Below, piece by piece: positions 8,116 to 16,577 of a DNA stretch of 36,827 bases. Both the position numbers and the translations under genes were made by a program. The stretch is from Chitinophagaceae bacterium (GTDB lineage Bacteria; Bacteroidota; Bacteroidia; Chitinophagales; Chitinophagaceae). The notes beneath the pieces were generated by a model. It was not told the DNA's origin. It saw only the letters and a program-made list of their open reading frames with translations, and ran no database searches. Every line of letters starts with the position of its first letter. Position 1 is the first letter of the stretch. The DNA is taken from contig CANFGZ010000004.1 in the NCBI GenBank assembly GCA_947446585.1, positions 1 to 36,827 on the forward strand, written 5' to 3'.

Positions 8116-8413
8116 AAACAAAAAGGACCCCGCCATCGATTGCCAGCCCGATGGCGGCTGGTTCCTTGATTTAGCTTTAAAACATACCGTCAACTTGAAA
8201 TCAATTTGATTTTTTGTTTATTGGCGTTTTGCCTAGCACTCGACAACCTTGGTACAATGTTTATTATTGATACCGTTCGCTTGCCAGCATAACGAACAAA
8301 AAGCGAAGCCAATGAAGGTATGTGCGCCTGCCTGCTTTTTGGAGTGGTGACCGAAGGGCAATGCCTTAAGCGAACTTGATTTTTTGCGTCCTTTTTGATC
8401 AAGCAAAAAGGAC
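8092..8413. other. Hairpin-rich non-coding island in the 689-bp gap (possible degraded small mobile element)
   Basis: The 689-bp gap between the GT4 gene (from 8498) and the Wzy-like gene (to 7808) contains the 103-bp tandem repeat and at least three strong stems. These are GCCTTTTTG/CAAAAAGGC (8092-8115), CCGCCATCG/CGATGGCGG (8130-8157) and GTCCTTTTTG/CAAAAAGGAC (8388-8413, perfect 10 bp). Its base composition is distinctly richer in G+C than the flanking genes between 8130 and 8440. The related CAAAAAGGAC/CAAAAAGGC words near both ends resemble terminal repeats of a small non-autonomous element, but no transposase or target duplication was identified. Small ORFs here look like accidental translations of the repeat. 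Confidence 0.5.
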
Positions 8414-8497
8414 AAGGGCCACCGGCGGCCCAGGAGCCGAAAGCTTTTGCAAGTATTATTTGCGATTTTCGTCGATGTTGGCACTATAAACAACTAC

Positions 8498-9721
8498 TTA
8501 ATCGAATTTAGACAAACCGATATTCATTGACAACACTGACTTCTCTATAATTTCAGCTAAATAATTTTGATTAAAAGGAGAAATTTTATTGAGAGAAACG
8601 TCTCCCATTTGTTTGACTAATGAAGGGTTATTGCAAAATTCCTGCATTTTATTAAACAAATCATTTTCAACACCCGATTTAAATACAAAACCATTTTTGC
8701 CTTGCTCAATAAGATCGGGTGCACACCCTACTTTATCACTTACTATCATAGCTTTTCCGCAAGTCATCGCTTCATTCACCGCCAATCCCCAGGTTTCACC
8801 GGGGCCTTGTGAGGGTAATACGAATACATCTGCTAAGCGATAGACAATGGGCATCATTGATTGGTTTTGGAAAGGAAGGAAGATGATGTTGAGTTGTTGA
8901 GTTGTTGAGTTGTTGAGTTGTGTAATTTTAGATAGATCAACTAAATTATCTTTAAGTATGCCGTCTCCAACGAAAATCAAATGACAATCGTGTCTTGTTT
9001 CACTCAACTGCTTGAATGCTTTGATTAATAGCTCAGGATTTTTTTTGGATTCTAATTTTCCGGCAAATAAAAAAACTAAATCATTTTCTTTAATACCTAA
9101 ATCTAATCGCCATTGAGATGCACGCTGATTATATTCTCCTGTTAAATCAACAAAACGATTATTGTCTACCACATGCGGCGCATAAATCAATTGATTTTCT
9201 TTGATGTTATATTGTTTAAAATATTGTCGATTGTTCTCCCCCACATACAATGCATAATCAATGTTTCGATAAACCCATTTTAGCACTATATTTTTAATAA
9301 TAGATTTAAAGAAAGACGGAGAATCAAGTAAAGTAGAGTCGCCTCTAAAAAATAGAGGGATTTTATTTCTAAAATATCGCAAGCACGACAAATGAGCAGA
9401 ATAGCTCCATCCATATACTAACAATGCATCAGGCTGCCAGTTTTTGATTTGCTCATTTAGATCCCGACATTGAATGCCCTTAAAATGATGAGAACCTGGA
9501 TGCTTAGATATGGTTTCTAAAAACTGATATTCATACCCTTCTAACAACGGAATATCCCATTGAATAGATTTACCAAAACCAGGATCATATTTATCTTTTA
9601 AAACCGATTCTCCCCAAGTATAAAAAACTTTAATGGAAATAATCGCTCTCTCGCTTAGTAAACGAAACAAAGGGGCGTTGTACTGAATGGGATGAGTAGT
9701 GACAATAGCTAATTTTTTCAT
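8498..9721 (-). CDS. Family 4 glycosyltransferase carrying an in-frame 8-bp repeat insertion
   Basis: A GT-B retaining glycosyltransferase of 407 residues, starting MKKLAIVTTHPIQYNAPLF. The donor domain includes LVFLFAGKLESKKNPELLIK (around 213-232), the catalytic-site stretch VFVLPSQGPGETWGLAVNEA and CGKAMIVSDKVG. Just before the beta strand IIFLPFQNQS, the protein contains TQLNNSTTQQLN, encoded by four perfect CTCAACAA units (plus strand GTTGAGTT, 8888-8919). This is the same repeat found between genes elsewhere and probably lengthens a surface loop without breaking the frame. 99 bp separate it from the preceding gene, so it may have its own promoter. Confidence 0.88.
   Translation of the reverse strand: MKKLAIVTTHPIQYNAPLFRLLSERAIISIKVFYTWGESVLKDKYDPGFGKSIQWDIPLLEGYEYQFLETISKHPGSHHFKGIQCRDLNEQIKNWQPDALLVYGWSYSAHLSCLRYFRNKIPLFFRGDSTLLDSPSFFKSIIKNIVLKWVYRNIDYALYVGENNRQYFKQYNIKENQLIYAPHVVDNNRFVDLTGEYNQRASQWRLDLGIKENDLVFLFAGKLESKKNPELLIKAFKQLSETRHDCHLIFVGDGILKDNLVDLSKITQLNNSTTQQLNIIFLPFQNQSMMPIVYRLADVFVLPSQGPGETWGLAVNEAMTCGKAMIVSDKVGCAPDLIEQGKNGFVFKSGVENDLFNKMQEFCNNPSLVKQMGDVSLNKISPFNQNYLAEIIEKSVLSMNIGLSKFD
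8888..8919. repeat. Four perfect 8-bp GTTGAGTT units inside a coding sequence
   Basis: GTTGAGTT occurs four times without mismatch, flanked by a fifth partial unit (GTG). On the coding (minus) strand it is CTCAACAA repeated. Because 8 is not a multiple of 3, three units (24 bases) encode an 8-residue cycle LNNSTTQQ in every frame of this strand. The opposite strand meets TGA in every frame. Confidence 0.9.
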
Positions 9722-9820
9722 TAATTAATAATATATATTAACTCAATTTATCATTACCAATTGAAAAAAAAGCAGGATTAAATAATTTAATAATAACAAA
9801 TTTAAAATACAACATAGAAA

Positions 9821-10621
9821 TTATATACTAAACAATCCGTATTCCTTTCTGATTTTAATTGACAAGATTTTGCCTCTTATTAATTTTTTTATTATATTTT
9901 TTATATTAATTGCACTAGTCAAAAATAAAATATTTGAATAATTGTTTTTATGAACAACATAAATAACTCCCCATAATGGACAATCAATCAATAACTCATT
10001 GTGAAAATCTTTTATTCTTCCATAAGTATACCCATGGGCTTCAAAAAGATTGAAGTCCCAAAATAAATTTCTATTAAAATCAGGAATTGTAATCAAATCT
10101 TTTCTTATGATATGCGTACTCCCATTTATATTTTGAATGTCATATTTTTTTATCAATATGCATGAATTCTCTTCGTAAATAAACCCTTTTTTAATTCTCC
10201 ACCCGGGGGGTGAATTGCTTAAGTTTTCATTTACATATTTAGCAAGCTTATTACTAACCAGATCATCGCTATCAACGCCCATCAAATAATCACAACCAAG
10301 ATCAATTGCCTTCTTACATCCATAATGAATTTTCTTTCCTTTGTCAAGCATTTTTTCAGCATATTCTAATTTATAGTATTTAAGGACATAATCTAAATCC
10401 TCAATCGAATCAGCTGATACAGAGTTGAACGGAAATTTTTCAAAAAAAATATTTTCATGTTTATAGTTGATCTCTGGTAAATCATTATAAACAATTATCA
10501 ATTTGAACTTCTGATCTTTTTGCGCACAAATAGATTTAACAGTCCTACTTAACAATAAATTATCATAGTCCCAATTTTTGGAAACAGATTTAGGTTTTAC
10601 AGGAACAACAAAGCCAATCAT
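9821..10621 (-). CDS. Putative GT-A glycosyltransferase (family 2-like, possibly rhamnosyltransferase-like)
   Basis: A 266-residue protein beginning IGFVVPVKPKSVSKNWDYDN. It has a GT-A layout: a first strand of hydrophobic residues, KLIIVYNDLPE as the second strand, then GCDYLMGVDSDDLVSNKLAKY, in which D-S-D-D is the metal and nucleotide-sugar binding motif. This opening with VVPVKPK differs from ordinary GT2 enzymes in the locus and resembles proteins annotated as putative rhamnosyl transferases; that subtype is only a guess. It lies 11 bp after the broken FkbM gene and 99 bp before the next GT4. Confidence 0.7.
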   Translation of the reverse strand: MIGFVVPVKPKSVSKNWDYDNLLLSRTVKSICAQKDQKFKLIIVYNDLPEINYKHENIFFEKFPFNSVSADSIEDLDYVLKYYKLEYAEKMLDKGKKIHYGCKKAIDLGCDYLMGVDSDDLVSNKLAKYVNENLSNSPPGWRIKKGFIYEENSCILIKKYDIQNINGSTHIIRKDLITIPDFNRNLFWDFNLFEAHGYTYGRIKDFHNELLIDCPLWGVIYVVHKNNYSNILFLTSAINIKNIIKKLIRGKILSIKIRKEYGLFSI

Positions 10622-10632
10622 ATAATTATCTA

Positions 10633-11398
10633 CTAATGTTTTCTGGAAAAAAAATAATACTCGCCTGTCACTCTTTTAACAAAACTTTTATCTAGCGCGG
10701 ACATTACAGTCGTTTCACATTCAGGACTAAGATGAGGATGAAGTTCAACAATGATATTGTTCGTCTTTTTAAGCCACTTATGATAATTTTTTTTCAAAAA
10801 CCTCTTTTTCACTTCCTTCAATATCAAGTTTTAGCAAGTCCAGCACATTAATCCCAAATTGACTCATAATATCTTCTAAATTAATTGCACTAACCACATT
10901 TTCAGCTGTTTCACTGATTGACATTTCTTTTGTGATAAAGGAAGCATTGCCATCACCTTTGTCAATAATTTGAAGGATACCACTAGTATTCCAAATACCC
11001 TTGTTCAAACAGAAAATATCAGAATAATTCTTTGTATTTAAAGTTAGCAATTTAAAATTAGAACGCTCTGGCTCTATCGCAATTATTGAAGCTTTTGGAT
11101 ATTTGTTTTTAAGGTATAATGTAGATAGCCCAATGTTTGCTCCTCCATCAATAATAATTTTTGGAATTTGTTCAAAATGAACATTTAATTCTTCTCTCAT
11201 GAAAATTTGAGTAAATACTTGGGTATCATACTTGTCATTTCTAAGTCGAATATTTAAACCTGTATTTTTTATTTTCGCAGTTAAATATTTATTTCTTTTA
11301 AAAATTCTTTGAGCTATATAGCTAGTTGCATTCCAAAACCCCATTTTTTCATAATGAAGTAGGATTACTTTAAGCTTCAATAATAAGCGCTCAGTCAT
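10633..11398 (-). pseudogene. FkbM-family methyltransferase interrupted by a frameshift in an A8 tract
   Basis: FkbM enzymes are SAM-dependent O-methyltransferases, often acting on sugars. The first frame (11398-10778) gives 206 residues with IIDGGANIGLS (about 81-92, SAM motif I), IAIEPERSNF and the hallmark LLKLDIEGSEKEVFE, then stops at once. The rest of the fold continues in another frame (down to 10633): NYHKWLKKTNNIIVELHPHL ... EYYFFSRKH, which aligns with the IEIH region of the intact FkbM at 19936-20832. The switch coincides with eight A residues on the coding strand (plus-strand T8, 10787-10794); seven would restore one frame (EKNYHKW). It may be a pseudogene, a homopolymer sequencing error, or a gene expressed by slippage. 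Confidence 0.82.
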
Positions 11399-11414
11399 AA
11401 AATATTTTATTTAA

Positions 11415-12716
11415 TTATGAATGAATAGGTTTTGAATCATGAAGTGCCACTAATAAATCGGCCAAATATGCTGTGATTTTTTTAGCAGAAAATTTCTCAA
11501 AATCTGCCATCTCAATATTGTTTGGGTTATAATCAGTTTGAAATGTTAAAAAGTCCTGCAAGAAATCGATGAAACGATGCCCAATAGAATGAACATCAGG
11601 TTCTCCATTAAAATCAAACACTAATCCTGCATTTGTACTTCTCAACACTTCTACTGCAGAACTATATTTATGCAAAACTGCCATAACAGGCTTTTTACTA
11701 AGAACTGCTTGAAAGGCTTTGGAAGGAGTATAATGTGGCTCTGTGCTACCCAATATAAAAACAGCATCAGCAATATTTAAATGGGTTAAAACGTCTAAAT
11801 AAGGAATACGTTTGGGATATTCAAATACGATTGTATTCCACAAACTGTATTTTTCAGCTAATGACTTGATGTTATAACTTTCAGGATCGTTGGGTCGGCT
11901 GCCGGTTCCAATGAAATGGAATTCTATTTTCTGTTGAGGTGTTGAGTTGTTGAGGTGTTGAGAAAGAGATTTGAATATTTCCTCTAAAAGAAGATAGGCC
12001 TTTGGTAACATGGCGCCGGCATAAACAAACTGAATCACCCCTGCTTTCTTTTGAAATAAATATGGCTGTAAATTCAATCTCTTAACAGCCTCATGATCTG
12101 ACGACTCCCCACCATAAGGCATGGCACCAAATTTACAAGTACCTTTTAAATGAGGATTTCGATCAATAACAGACCGATAATACCCCTCAGCAACTCCAGT
12201 AATAAGAGAAGCTTTTTTAACAGCAATGGGTTCTAAAAATTTAGCCAACTGAGTACTCCACCAATGTCGAGAAAAAAACTTATTAGAACCAGGGAATTGA
12301 TGCACCCAGGGATCAACATAATCAATTCCATAGCGTACACCCGTTTTTCGATGAAGGTATCGGCCTATTAAAGCCGTATAAAAAGAAGGAACAATGATAT
12401 AAACGAAATCAATCTTCTCTAATTGAATCAACTCCAGTGCTTTTTTACGTAATTGAAAAAAACCACGTAGTCCAATATCTCCAATCAGTCTCGGCTTAGT
12501 TACAGAAAAAGCATTCACTTTTTCTATTCTTTGATTATTTGGAATTAGCTTATGCAAGTTCCAATCTAAATTTTCCTCATAATACTTTTCATGTACTGTT
12601 AAAATAATAGGCTCCCAACCAAAGGAAGACAAATGTTGAGCAAACAATCTTGCTCTATGAACAGCAGCCAAGTTAGATGGTGGGTAATGAGGAGATATGA
12701 GGAGGATTTTTTTCAA
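11415..12716 (-). CDS. Family 4 glycosyltransferase with an in-frame 8-bp repeat insertion
   Basis: A GT-B enzyme with the acceptor-domain start KKILLISPHYPPSNLAAVHR and donor-domain parts IQFVYAGAMLPKAYLLLE and ILGSTEPHYTPSKAFQAVLS. I place the start at the TTG at 12716-12714, which gives MKKILLISPHYPP and a TTGA overlap with the upstream stop. An ATG at 12734 would add six residues and a 22-bp overlap. Between a helix and the strand IEFHFIGTG, the protein contains SQHLNNSTPQQK, encoded by four GTTGAGGT/GTTGAGTT-type units (11933-11964), in the same structural position and with the same peptide as in the gene at 8498-9721. Confidence 0.85.
   Translation of the reverse strand: MKKILLISPHYPPSNLAAVHRARLFAQHLSSFGWEPIILTVHEKYYEENLDWNLHKLIPNNQRIEKVNAFSVTKPRLIGDIGLRGFFQLRKKALELIQLEKIDFVYIIVPSFYTALIGRYLHRKTGVRYGIDYVDPWVHQFPGSNKFFSRHWWSTQLAKFLEPIAVKKASLITGVAEGYYRSVIDRNPHLKGTCKFGAMPYGGESSDHEAVKRLNLQPYLFQKKAGVIQFVYAGAMLPKAYLLLEEIFKSLSQHLNNSTPQQKIEFHFIGTGSRPNDPESYNIKSLAEKYSLWNTIVFEYPKRIPYLDVLTHLNIADAVFILGSTEPHYTPSKAFQAVLSKKPVMAVLHKYSSAVEVLRSTNAGLVFDFNGEPDVHSIGHRFIDFLQDFLTFQTDYNPNNIEMADFEKFSAKKITAYLADLLVALHDSKPIHS
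11933..11964. repeat. Four 8-bp GTTGAGNN units inside a coding sequence
   Basis: Units on the plus strand are GTTGAGGT, GTTGAGTT, GTTGAGGT and GTTGAGAA. On the coding strand they encode QHLNNSTPQQ. Compared with the copy at 8888-8919, the units have diverged at their seventh and eighth bases, so this insertion is probably older or was derived from a different source copy. Confidence 0.85.
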
Positions 12717-13909
12717 TTTAGTAAGGCTTCCCATTTATTTATAAGTAAAACTGACTCTTTTTCCCAGCAATAGTCTTTAAATCGATTATATCGCTTTATT
12801 TTATTTTGTCTAATTGTTTCTATATCTGACAGGATTTTTTTTAATAGATGTATATTATCATCAATTGAATAAGTAAAGCATACTCCATGAGTTTGGTTGT
12901 GATTAATAATATATTTATGAGCAGAAATATTACTAGCTAAAACAAATAACCCTGATTGTAAATATGCTATAATCTTATTTGTTATTGCCAAGTCTCTATT
13001 TTCATTATTTGCAATATCCAAAGCCAATCCAATATCATAAAGGGAAAGCTCAAGGTGCAACTGTTTCTGTGTTATATTTTGATGTACAATTATGTTCTTA
13101 TATTTTGATAATTCATTTTCGAAGAAATGGTTATCAAGATGGCCGTATAAATGCAATTCCACATTTTCTAACATTTGAAATAATTCTAGAAATTCTTCAA
13201 TCCCTCTTCCTTTCTTTATGTTTTGAGAAAACCAAACAAATTTTATTTTCTCTTCCGAAGTAGAAATTGGCTCAATAAATTCATTCGAAGGAAAATAATT
13301 TAATATACTAAACCAATTTTTAGACTTATAAATCAAATCCTCTTCTATCTTATTCTTAATTAGTTCAGATCCAAAAGAAACATAATTAAATTTTGGTAAT
13401 AATTTTTTAATCAACAACAATGTAATATGTTGTAATTTCCTATTATTATATTCTCCTGGATGATAATCTTCTATATCAAATCCAGAAGGACAATTAAACT
13501 TTTTAGCTGCAAACATTGTTGGATAAATTGCACCAGGATTATGACCGATAACTAGATCTGCACGATGTACTTTCTTGATGGCATTAATCAATAAGTTGGA
13601 TCTTCTAGAAACAGACTGCGAAATTTGAGAAGTAACCAATATGTTAACTCTTCCAAATAATCTGTAGTATTTTTCTTTTAACAAATTACATAACCAAGTA
13701 ATAAATGGACGTCTTCCAGCAGGAATAAGAATAAATTCAACGTTTTTAAACCGGGAAATTAAATCATCATTATTAATCTTACTCCAATTATTAAATTCAA
13801 AACAGACTACAGTAACAGAATAATTACTTTTAATAGCTAAATCTATTTCCTTCACTAATCTTGGATTAGTAGCTAAATTAAGTGTAGATATAAATAAAAT
13901 TTCTTTCAA
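12713..13909 (-). CDS. GT-B fold glycosyltransferase (family 4-like)
   Basis: A 398-residue protein starting MKEILFISTLNLATNPRLVK, a frequent opening of Bacteroidota GT4-like enzymes. The N-terminal domain has VIGHNPGAIYPTMFAAKK and the acidic GFDIEDYHPGEY. The donor domain has IKFVWFSQNIKKGRGIEEFL and YDIGLALDIANNENRDLAITNKI, where the Asn/Lys-rich segment replaces the common EGFG motif. No membrane segments. It lies 12 bp after the methyltransferase gene and ends in a TTGA overlap with the next GT4, indicating one operon. Specificity unknown. Confidence 0.75.
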   Translation of the reverse strand: MKEILFISTLNLATNPRLVKEIDLAIKSNYSVTVVCFEFNNWSKINNDDLISRFKNVEFILIPAGRRPFITWLCNLLKEKYYRLFGRVNILVTSQISQSVSRRSNLLINAIKKVHRADLVIGHNPGAIYPTMFAAKKFNCPSGFDIEDYHPGEYNNRKLQHITLLLIKKLLPKFNYVSFGSELIKNKIEEDLIYKSKNWFSILNYFPSNEFIEPISTSEEKIKFVWFSQNIKKGRGIEEFLELFQMLENVELHLYGHLDNHFFENELSKYKNIIVHQNITQKQLHLELSLYDIGLALDIANNENRDLAITNKIIAYLQSGLFVLASNISAHKYIINHNQTHGVCFTYSIDDNIHLLKKILSDIETIRQNKIKRYNRFKDYCWEKESVLLINKWEALLN

Positions 13910-13921
13910 GAATATTCAACA

Positions 13922-14677
13922 TTAAAAATGCTTATACCAAGCCCACCCTCTTTTATCATCATCGATTTTCTTGAATGCGCAAATGCTTCCATTTATTTTA
14001 AGACTAGAATTACTTCTCAATACTGTATCATCAAAAAATTCATTGTTAATTTTTCTTCCAAAGGGAAGTATAATATAACTAATCATCCTTTTGAAATAAT
14101 CTAATACCTTTCTTGAATTAGATTCGTAAAAAGGGCCTGCGGAACCAATAGGGACATAATTTGGATAGTTAGATATGTATCTCATTAGCTTATTTAAAGG
14201 AGGCAATGCTACATCATCAAAAACCACCACACCCCCAACATTTAAAAGCCTATTAATATATAAGAACTCCATCAATACATGATCAAAAGTATGCCACCCA
14301 TCTACAAAAACGAAATCAAACCGCTTACCACTTTTCAATAAAGTTGGCAGCGTGAATTCCGAATAATCTTCAATTAAATCAAAATTAGAAAAACCACATT
14401 CTTTTAAATTCCTAATACCCATACCTTTCCATTCTAAATATTGATTAGGATCTAAAATAGTATGATGAGCATTGGGACTAATGCTACTGCAAATAACCAT
14501 TGAAGAAACACCTTCAGCACAACCTATTTCCAATGTGCTTTGTGGATTTGAATTTGAAATGATTTCTTTTATAAAAAGGGCTTCATTTTTACTAATGGCC
14601 GATGTTAAGGAATACCAATCACCATTTTCTAAAATAAAACCATTTTTTTCAAGAATCTGTGCAGTAAATGAATGCAT
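13922..14677 (-). CDS. Class I SAM-dependent methyltransferase (CmcI/Methyltransf_24-like)
   Basis: A 251-residue protein with motif I TLEIGCAEGVSSMVI (E50-I-G-C-A-E-G56), an acidic residue in HHTILDPNQY after strand 2, and FDFVFVDGWHTFDHVLMEF followed by NVGGVVVFDDVALP. This pattern is typical of the CmcI-like class that includes cephalosporin and sugar methyltransferases. It likely methylates a sugar residue or a nucleotide sugar. It sits between a GT2 and a GT-B gene with gaps of 19 and 12 bp. It is clearly different from the two FkbM enzymes, so the locus carries three methyltransferase types. Confidence 0.82.
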   Translation of the reverse strand: MHSFTAQILEKNGFILENGDWYSLTSAISKNEALFIKEIISNSNPQSTLEIGCAEGVSSMVICSSISPNAHHTILDPNQYLEWKGMGIRNLKECGFSNFDLIEDYSEFTLPTLLKSGKRFDFVFVDGWHTFDHVLMEFLYINRLLNVGGVVVFDDVALPPLNKLMRYISNYPNYVPIGSAGPFYESNSRKVLDYFKRMISYIILPFGRKINNEFFDDTVLRSNSSLKINGSICAFKKIDDDKRGWAWYKHF

Positions 14678-14696
14678 AAGTAAATTAATTATTTTA

Positions 14697-15692
14697 TTAG
14701 GAAATAAATCTATTGAATTTATTTTTTATGGATGGGATATTTACGAATTTATAAATAGAAACTTGTAATATTCTAGTGTATTTCCACCCAATAAAAAAAT
14801 TAAATATCTTAAAAAATAAACCACCATTAGGCTCTAAAGTTCCGTGACCGTAATAATTAATTTTGATTTCATGAGACTTTATAAGATCCTTATAAAATGG
14901 ATATAGTCTATAATATTGACTTAAGAAAATGTTTGAGATGATTCTTCTTACTCTAACTGAATCTTCAAAAGAAATCAAATTTTCGCCAATTAGACATGTT
15001 GCTAAAAAAGTAGATTCGAAAAAAGATTTTTTAGTTTGTACTGAAATACTATTTGATTGCCCAGATCTATAATACAATCTTGCGCCTTCAGAAAATTTTA
15101 CACCTTTTGAGTTTAGCAATACTCTAGTATAGAATTCTGTATCGTTAAACAAGATCAATCGTTCATCCCAAAGTCCTGATTTTTCTATTATTTTTCTGGG
15201 AACCAGCATTATACCACATTGTAACATTGGTCCGATATCGACTGTTGTCAAAAAATCAATTGGCGCCATGTCGCGCCAGTTGTCTAACTTTTTAAAATGG
15301 GCCGTTTTAGTGTCATCGTTATAAAACCTCGACCATTCACCATAAGCAATATATTCATTATAATCGATTAAAACATTCATTTGACGCTCAATCATTTCAG
15401 GATTAATTAAATCATCGGAATCCATGAATTTAATATAATCACCTGTTGAATGTCTGTATCCATTATTCAAAGCTGCATCTTGGCCCTTATTTTCTTGAGT
15501 AATAACCTTTACACCCTTTTTAATATATTTATTGGCTACTTCTAAAGTATTATCTGTAGAACCATCATTTACAACTATAATTTCTATTTCACCGTACGTT
15601 TGATTCAATAAAGATTCAAGTGTTTCAGATATTAATTTATCAGCATTATAAGCTGAAATAATTACAGAAACTAAAGGATGAATATTAAGCAA
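14697..15692 (-). CDS. Family 2 glycosyltransferase
   Basis: A GT-A enzyme of 331 residues: PLVSVIISAYNADKLISETL at the N-terminus, IIVVNDGSTDNTLEVA as the nucleotide-binding loop, NKGQDAALNNGYRHSTGDYI, and the DXD-type motif KFMDSDDL. The remaining 200 residues form the variable acceptor part, including LWDERLILFNDTEFYTRVLL, whose Asp/Glu may be the catalytic base. It starts 1 bp after the stop of the preceding GT2, so the two are probably translated together. Confidence 0.88.
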   Translation of the reverse strand: MLNIHPLVSVIISAYNADKLISETLESLLNQTYGEIEIIVVNDGSTDNTLEVANKYIKKGVKVITQENKGQDAALNNGYRHSTGDYIKFMDSDDLINPEMIERQMNVLIDYNEYIAYGEWSRFYNDDTKTAHFKKLDNWRDMAPIDFLTTVDIGPMLQCGIMLVPRKIIEKSGLWDERLILFNDTEFYTRVLLNSKGVKFSEGARLYYRSGQSNSISVQTKKSFFESTFLATCLIGENLISFEDSVRVRRIISNIFLSQYYRLYPFYKDLIKSHEIKINYYGHGTLEPNGGLFFKIFNFFIGWKYTRILQVSIYKFVNIPSIKNKFNRFIS

Positions 15693-15693
15693 C

Positions 15694-16575
15694 TTATTTA
15701 TACTTTTTTAAATTTAAATGAAACAAACCTTGTAGAAAATCTATAAAGCTAAATGAAGCATTTTTCCATCCAATAATTACTTGTTTTAAATTTTTGGAAA
15801 ATAGCAACTGCCGATACAAATTAACTACAAACCTTCTTTTGTTTTTTTTTAATAAAAACTTCCTTTCATTTTCAGTAATTGGCAAAGGAAGACAATTCAG
15901 AGCATCTCGCATATAATTGTATCCGTAAAAGATATATGAGTCCTTGTTGTTTATTTCTTGGCCATCATGAATCCTGTAATAAATAAACTCAAATGGGTAG
16001 AGATAAATATCAGAATAACAACAAGCTTTCAAATTAAAAAACATATCATTTGCAGGGCCATATTTCACAGGATATCCTCCGATTGATTCATAAAAAGATT
16101 TTCTGATAAACGTCCCTCCCGGCCCCATATATAAAAATTGTTTTTCGAAAAAATGCTTCCTGATAGCTTTATCTCCAGGCAATGAGAATGTATCGGCAGA
16201 ATGAGGCCAATACATAGCAAAATTTAAGCATTTGACAATCTCATCACTATATAATATATTATTTATTGTGTCAGCATTTAACTTATCATCAGAATCGACA
16301 TACATAATAAATTCCCCCTTAGCCAAAGATGCAGCTTTATTTCTATTGGGATAATCACCTAAGTTTTCTTCGTTTTTAAACAGCTTAATTTTGTCATTCT
16401 TCTCAGCAAAACCTTTTGCAATAGCAAATGAATTATCAGAAGAACAATCATCTGTAATAATCAATTCCCAATTAGAATAATTATTTGCTAAGACGCTTTC
16501 TATAGCTTCAATAATAAATATCTCTCTGTTGTAAACAGTCATTAAAATACTAACAAGGGGTTTCATTAATTGCAC
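15694..16575 (-). CDS. Family 2 glycosyltransferase
   Basis: A GT-A enzyme of 293 residues with KPLVSILMTVYNREIFIIEA, ELIITDDCSSDNSFAIA, and the metal-binding FIMYVDSDDKLN. GPANDMFFNLKACC in the middle matches the region that usually carries the catalytic base. The first ATG gives MQLMKPLV; an internal ATG three codons later would give MKPLVSIL and is equally plausible. It lies 2 bp after the preceding GT4 gene and 1 bp before the next GT2 gene. Confidence 0.88.
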   Translation of the reverse strand: MQLMKPLVSILMTVYNREIFIIEAIESVLANNYSNWELIITDDCSSDNSFAIAKGFAEKNDKIKLFKNEENLGDYPNRNKAASLAKGEFIMYVDSDDKLNADTINNILYSDEIVKCLNFAMYWPHSADTFSLPGDKAIRKHFFEKQFLYMGPGGTFIRKSFYESIGGYPVKYGPANDMFFNLKACCYSDIYLYPFEFIYYRIHDGQEINNKDSYIFYGYNYMRDALNCLPLPITENERKFLLKKNKRRFVVNLYRQLLFSKNLKQVIIGWKNASFSFIDFLQGLFHLNLKKYK

Positions 16576-16577
16576 AA

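Noticed and set aside
8190-8493. Two overlapping minus-strand ORFs of 70 and 86 codons
   Set aside because: They lie across the hairpin-rich island, share the same DNA in different frames, and show no domain or ribosome-binding context; they look like chance translations of a repeat.
8888-8919. NNST in the repeat peptide as an N-glycosylation site
   Set aside because: The protein is a cytoplasmic GT4 without a signal peptide, and the residues follow directly from the 8-bp repeat.
9797-9804. TAAATTTG (minus strand) as promoter of the GT4 gene at 8498-9721
   Set aside because: The -7 consensus fits, but no TTG stands at a proper distance and the region is extremely AT-rich, so a chance match is likely.
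10633-10827. Separate small 64-aa gene
   Set aside because: Its sequence is the missing C-terminal end of the FkbM methyltransferase, so it is part of the frameshifted gene and not an independent one.
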